Source: Enterobacteriaceae bacterium | GTDB lineage: Bacteria > Pseudomonadota > Gammaproteobacteria > Enterobacterales > Enterobacteriaceae | Length of the DNA stretch: 64,000 nucleotides | NCBI GenBank assembly: GCA_902363335.1 | Contig: CABIZV010000005.1 | Coordinates: 1 to 64,000 of the forward strand | Reading direction: 5' to 3' | Part shown: in pieces, positions 62,567-64,000 of the stretch | How the letters are laid out: every line of letters starts with the position of its first letter | How positions within the stretch are numbered: the first letter of the stretch is position 1 | Position numbers and translations under genes: made by a program | The notes under the pieces: generated by a model | Database searches by the model: none | The model's input: the letters and a program-made list of their open reading frames with translations, nothing else | What the model was told of the DNA's origin: nothing

Positions 62567-62576
62567 GACGATGTTT

Positions 62577-62657
62577 CCCCGGAGTCGGCGCTAACGCACC
62601 TCGTCCGGGCTACAATTTCGCACATTTGTAGCCCGGCCAAGCGCAGCGCCGCCGGGA
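62577..62657. repeat. REP/BIME pair between sseB and sseA
   Basis: An inverted pair: CTCGTCCGGGCTAC (in 62577-62613) and GTAGCCCGGCCAAGCGCAGC...GCCGGGA (62628-62657). The second unit is nearly the same as the units in the 95-bp tandem array at 33.6-33.8 kb. Confidence 0.8.
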
Positions 62658-62673
62658 TCACACCGAACCTCTA

Positions 62674-63519
62674 TTATTGTGCAGGCTCAATTGGCAGGTC
62701 ATCGCGCGCGCCCCATTCACTCCAGGAGCCGTCGTACAGGGTGACGTCGGGAGCATCAAGCGTGGCTAATGCCAGGGCGACGACCGCAGCCGTCACGCCG
62801 GAACCGCAGCTGACAATAATCGGCTGGTTTAAATCCACACCCTGACGCGTAAAGATCTCCTCCAGCTCATCGGTGGTTTTCAATTCACCGTCGACCACCA
62901 AATCTCCCCATGGCACATTATGCGCGCCCGGAATATGGCCGCGACGCAATCCTGGGCGAGGCTCGTCTACCTGTGCATTAAAACGTGGCGCGGGGCGGGC
63001 ATCTACGAGTTGAGCGGTTCCCTCGTGGCTGGCAAGAAGAACTTCCGTCAACGACTTAACCGACTCGGGGCTGAATTGCGCTTCAAATTCCCCTTCCCGG
63101 GTATCCGCCAGACCCTGTTCCAGCAGCAGTTCATCGCGCTGCCAGCCTGCCAGTCCACCCGCCAGAATCGACACCTTTTGGGCGCCGAAAATGCGTAGCA
63201 TCCACCACGCGCGCGGGGCTGAGAACAAATTACCTTCATCATAGATAACCAGATGCTTATCCCGGCTGACGCCCAACTCACGCATGGCGACGGCAAACGC
63301 TGCCGGGCGCGGCAACATATGCGGCAGGGGAGACGTGTGGTCACTCAGGGCTTCGATATCAAAAAATACCGCCCCCGGCAGATGCCCGGCCTTAAATTCC
63401 GCGTTCAGGTCACGGTGTTCCTGTCCCGGCGGCGCCATCCGCGCGTCAATAATTTGCACCTGCGGGTCATCAACGTGCTCAGCCAGCCAGTCGGCGGCAA
63501 CAAAAAATGAAGTGGTCAT
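62674..63519 (-). CDS. sseA: 3-mercaptopyruvate sulfurtransferase SseA
   Basis: It transfers sulfur from 3-mercaptopyruvate to thiol acceptors. The 281-residue protein has two rhodanese domains. The catalytic cysteine C238 lies in the loop CGSGVT, which marks mercaptopyruvate sulfurtransferases. ATG 63519 follows GGAGG; the longer frame upstream has no family support. It is divergent from yfhM. Confidence 0.95.
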   Translation of the reverse strand: MTTSFFVAADWLAEHVDDPQVQIIDARMAPPGQEHRDLNAEFKAGHLPGAVFFDIEALSDHTSPLPHMLPRPAAFAVAMRELGVSRDKHLVIYDEGNLFSAPRAWWMLRIFGAQKVSILAGGLAGWQRDELLLEQGLADTREGEFEAQFSPESVKSLTEVLLASHEGTAQLVDARPAPRFNAQVDEPRPGLRRGHIPGAHNVPWGDLVVDGELKTTDELEEIFTRQGVDLNQPIIVSCGSGVTAAVVALALATLDAPDVTLYDGSWSEWGARDDLPIEPAQ

Positions 63520-63760
63520 AGTACCCTCCCATGATGAATCATAAGAAGATTGTCGGTGTTTTTGCCCATACCGACAAGCTGCCACCTTTTTATTAGCGCG
63601 TTGCTTCACCCTTTTTAACCACGGCATAAACGGCACTCGCCGCGAGAGCGACGAAAAGAGCGTGTGAAAACTGAGAATCTGCCAACTACTGGCAAAGCGC
63701 GAGTTGAGGCATAATACTGTGTTGACGACACAATCAGACTTCCCCTTCAGAGGTTACAGG

Positions 63761-64000
63761 ATGAAACCCTTTCGTTTAGCAACGCTTGCTCTCGCGCTGG
63801 CGATGACGTTCACGCTGGCTGGATGCGACAATAATAACGATGATAAGCCCGCCGTGCCCGCAACGCCGAGCAAGACGGACAGCGCTGCGCCCAAAGCGGA
63901 TCCCGCTCGGCTACAAAAACTCGCCCAGCAAAGTCAGGGCAAAACCCTCTCCTTGCTCGATGCCTCGGAAGTCCAGCTGGACGGCGCGGCCACGCTGGTA
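63761..64000 (+). CDS. yfhM: Alpha-2-macroglobulin-like lipoprotein YfhM (5' part)
   Basis: The first 80 codons of a gene cut off by the window end. A lipobox LAGC gives the lipidated cysteine at residue 22. The mature start is rich in Asn, Asp, Pro and Ala and leads into LQKLAQQSQGK and LLDASEVQLDGAATLV, which match the beginning of E. coli YfhM. YfhM is a large periplasmic bacterial alpha-2-macroglobulin, thought to trap proteases together with PBP1c (the next gene in E. coli). ATG 63761 follows AGG(TTAC)AGG. Only the start can be judged here. Confidence 0.9.
   Translation, partial: MKPFRLATLALALAMTFTLAGCDNNNDDKPAVPATPSKTDSAAPKADPARLQKLAQQSQGKTLSLLDASEVQLDGAATLV

Noticed and set aside
62567..62673. 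Possible small RNA between sseB and sseA
   Set aside because: The 107-bp gap is almost entirely an inverted REP pair. Nothing else sRNA-like is visible.

Overview
The window is chromosomal DNA of a gammaproteobacterium in the family Enterobacteriaceae. Almost every gene matches an E. coli K-12 counterpart in length, motifs and order over the stretch from kgtP (next to rrnG in K-12) to yfhM. It is not E. coli itself. Genes that K-12 carries in several gaps are absent or replaced, an ERIC element sits between era and recO, and REP/BIME repeats of enterobacterial type lie at many gene ends. A genus near Enterobacter, Citrobacter or Klebsiella fits, but I cannot fix it by eye. No rRNA, tRNA, CRISPR array, prophage or intact insertion sequence lies inside the window.

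Layout. Bases 1-104 are the downstream terminator region of an rRNA operon. Then come kgtP, yfiM, pssA, pat, tapT, trxC, yfiF, ung and grcA (0.4-10.3 kb). An accessory cassette (10.4-14.0 kb) holds a PTS EIIBC permease, a mannonate-dehydratase-like enolase-superfamily enzyme and a GntR/UTRA regulator. K-12 has yfiE and eamB at this place. Next are srmB, trmN6, nadB, the sigma-E operon rpoE-rseABC, lepA-lepB and rnc-era-recO-pdxJ-acpS, then yfhL (14.0-28.0 kb). A second cassette (28.1-31.2 kb) holds a LysR regulator, an OFA-type MFS carrier and a PanE-type ketoacid reductase. The backbone resumes with yfhH, pgpC, tadA, mltF, purL, the sRNA glmY, glrK-glrG-glrR, glnB, hmp and glyA (31.3-46.9 kb). 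A shortened region follows (47.0-52.7 kb): yphA, a small lipoprotein, hcaT, csiE, a ZevAB-like metal-ion pair and osmC. K-12 has the hca operon and yphB-H here. The window ends with suhB, trmJ, iscR-iscSUA-hscBA-fdx-iscX, pepB, sseB, sseA and the first 80 codons of yfhM.

Functional groups visible here are: envelope stress (rpoE-rseABC); Fe-S cluster assembly with its own IscR feedback; tRNA modification (tapT, trmN6, trmJ, tadA); nitrogen and amino-sugar control (glnB, and GlrK/GlrR driving glmY); one-carbon and purine supply (glyA and purL, both with PurR boxes); and nitrosative stress (hmp with an NsrR site). Recognisable control sites include CRP (kgtP, hcaT), FNR (grcA), NadR (nadB), sigma-E (rpoE), PurR (purL, glyA), three GlrR sites plus sigma-54 (glmY), NsrR (hmp) and two IscR type-1 boxes (iscR).

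I see no wholly new defence or mobile system. The least characterised parts are the two metabolic cassettes, the small lipoprotein at 47.7 kb, and the repeat insertions in the era-recO and tadA-mltF gaps. Comparisons with E. coli rest on memory of family sequences, not on a search.
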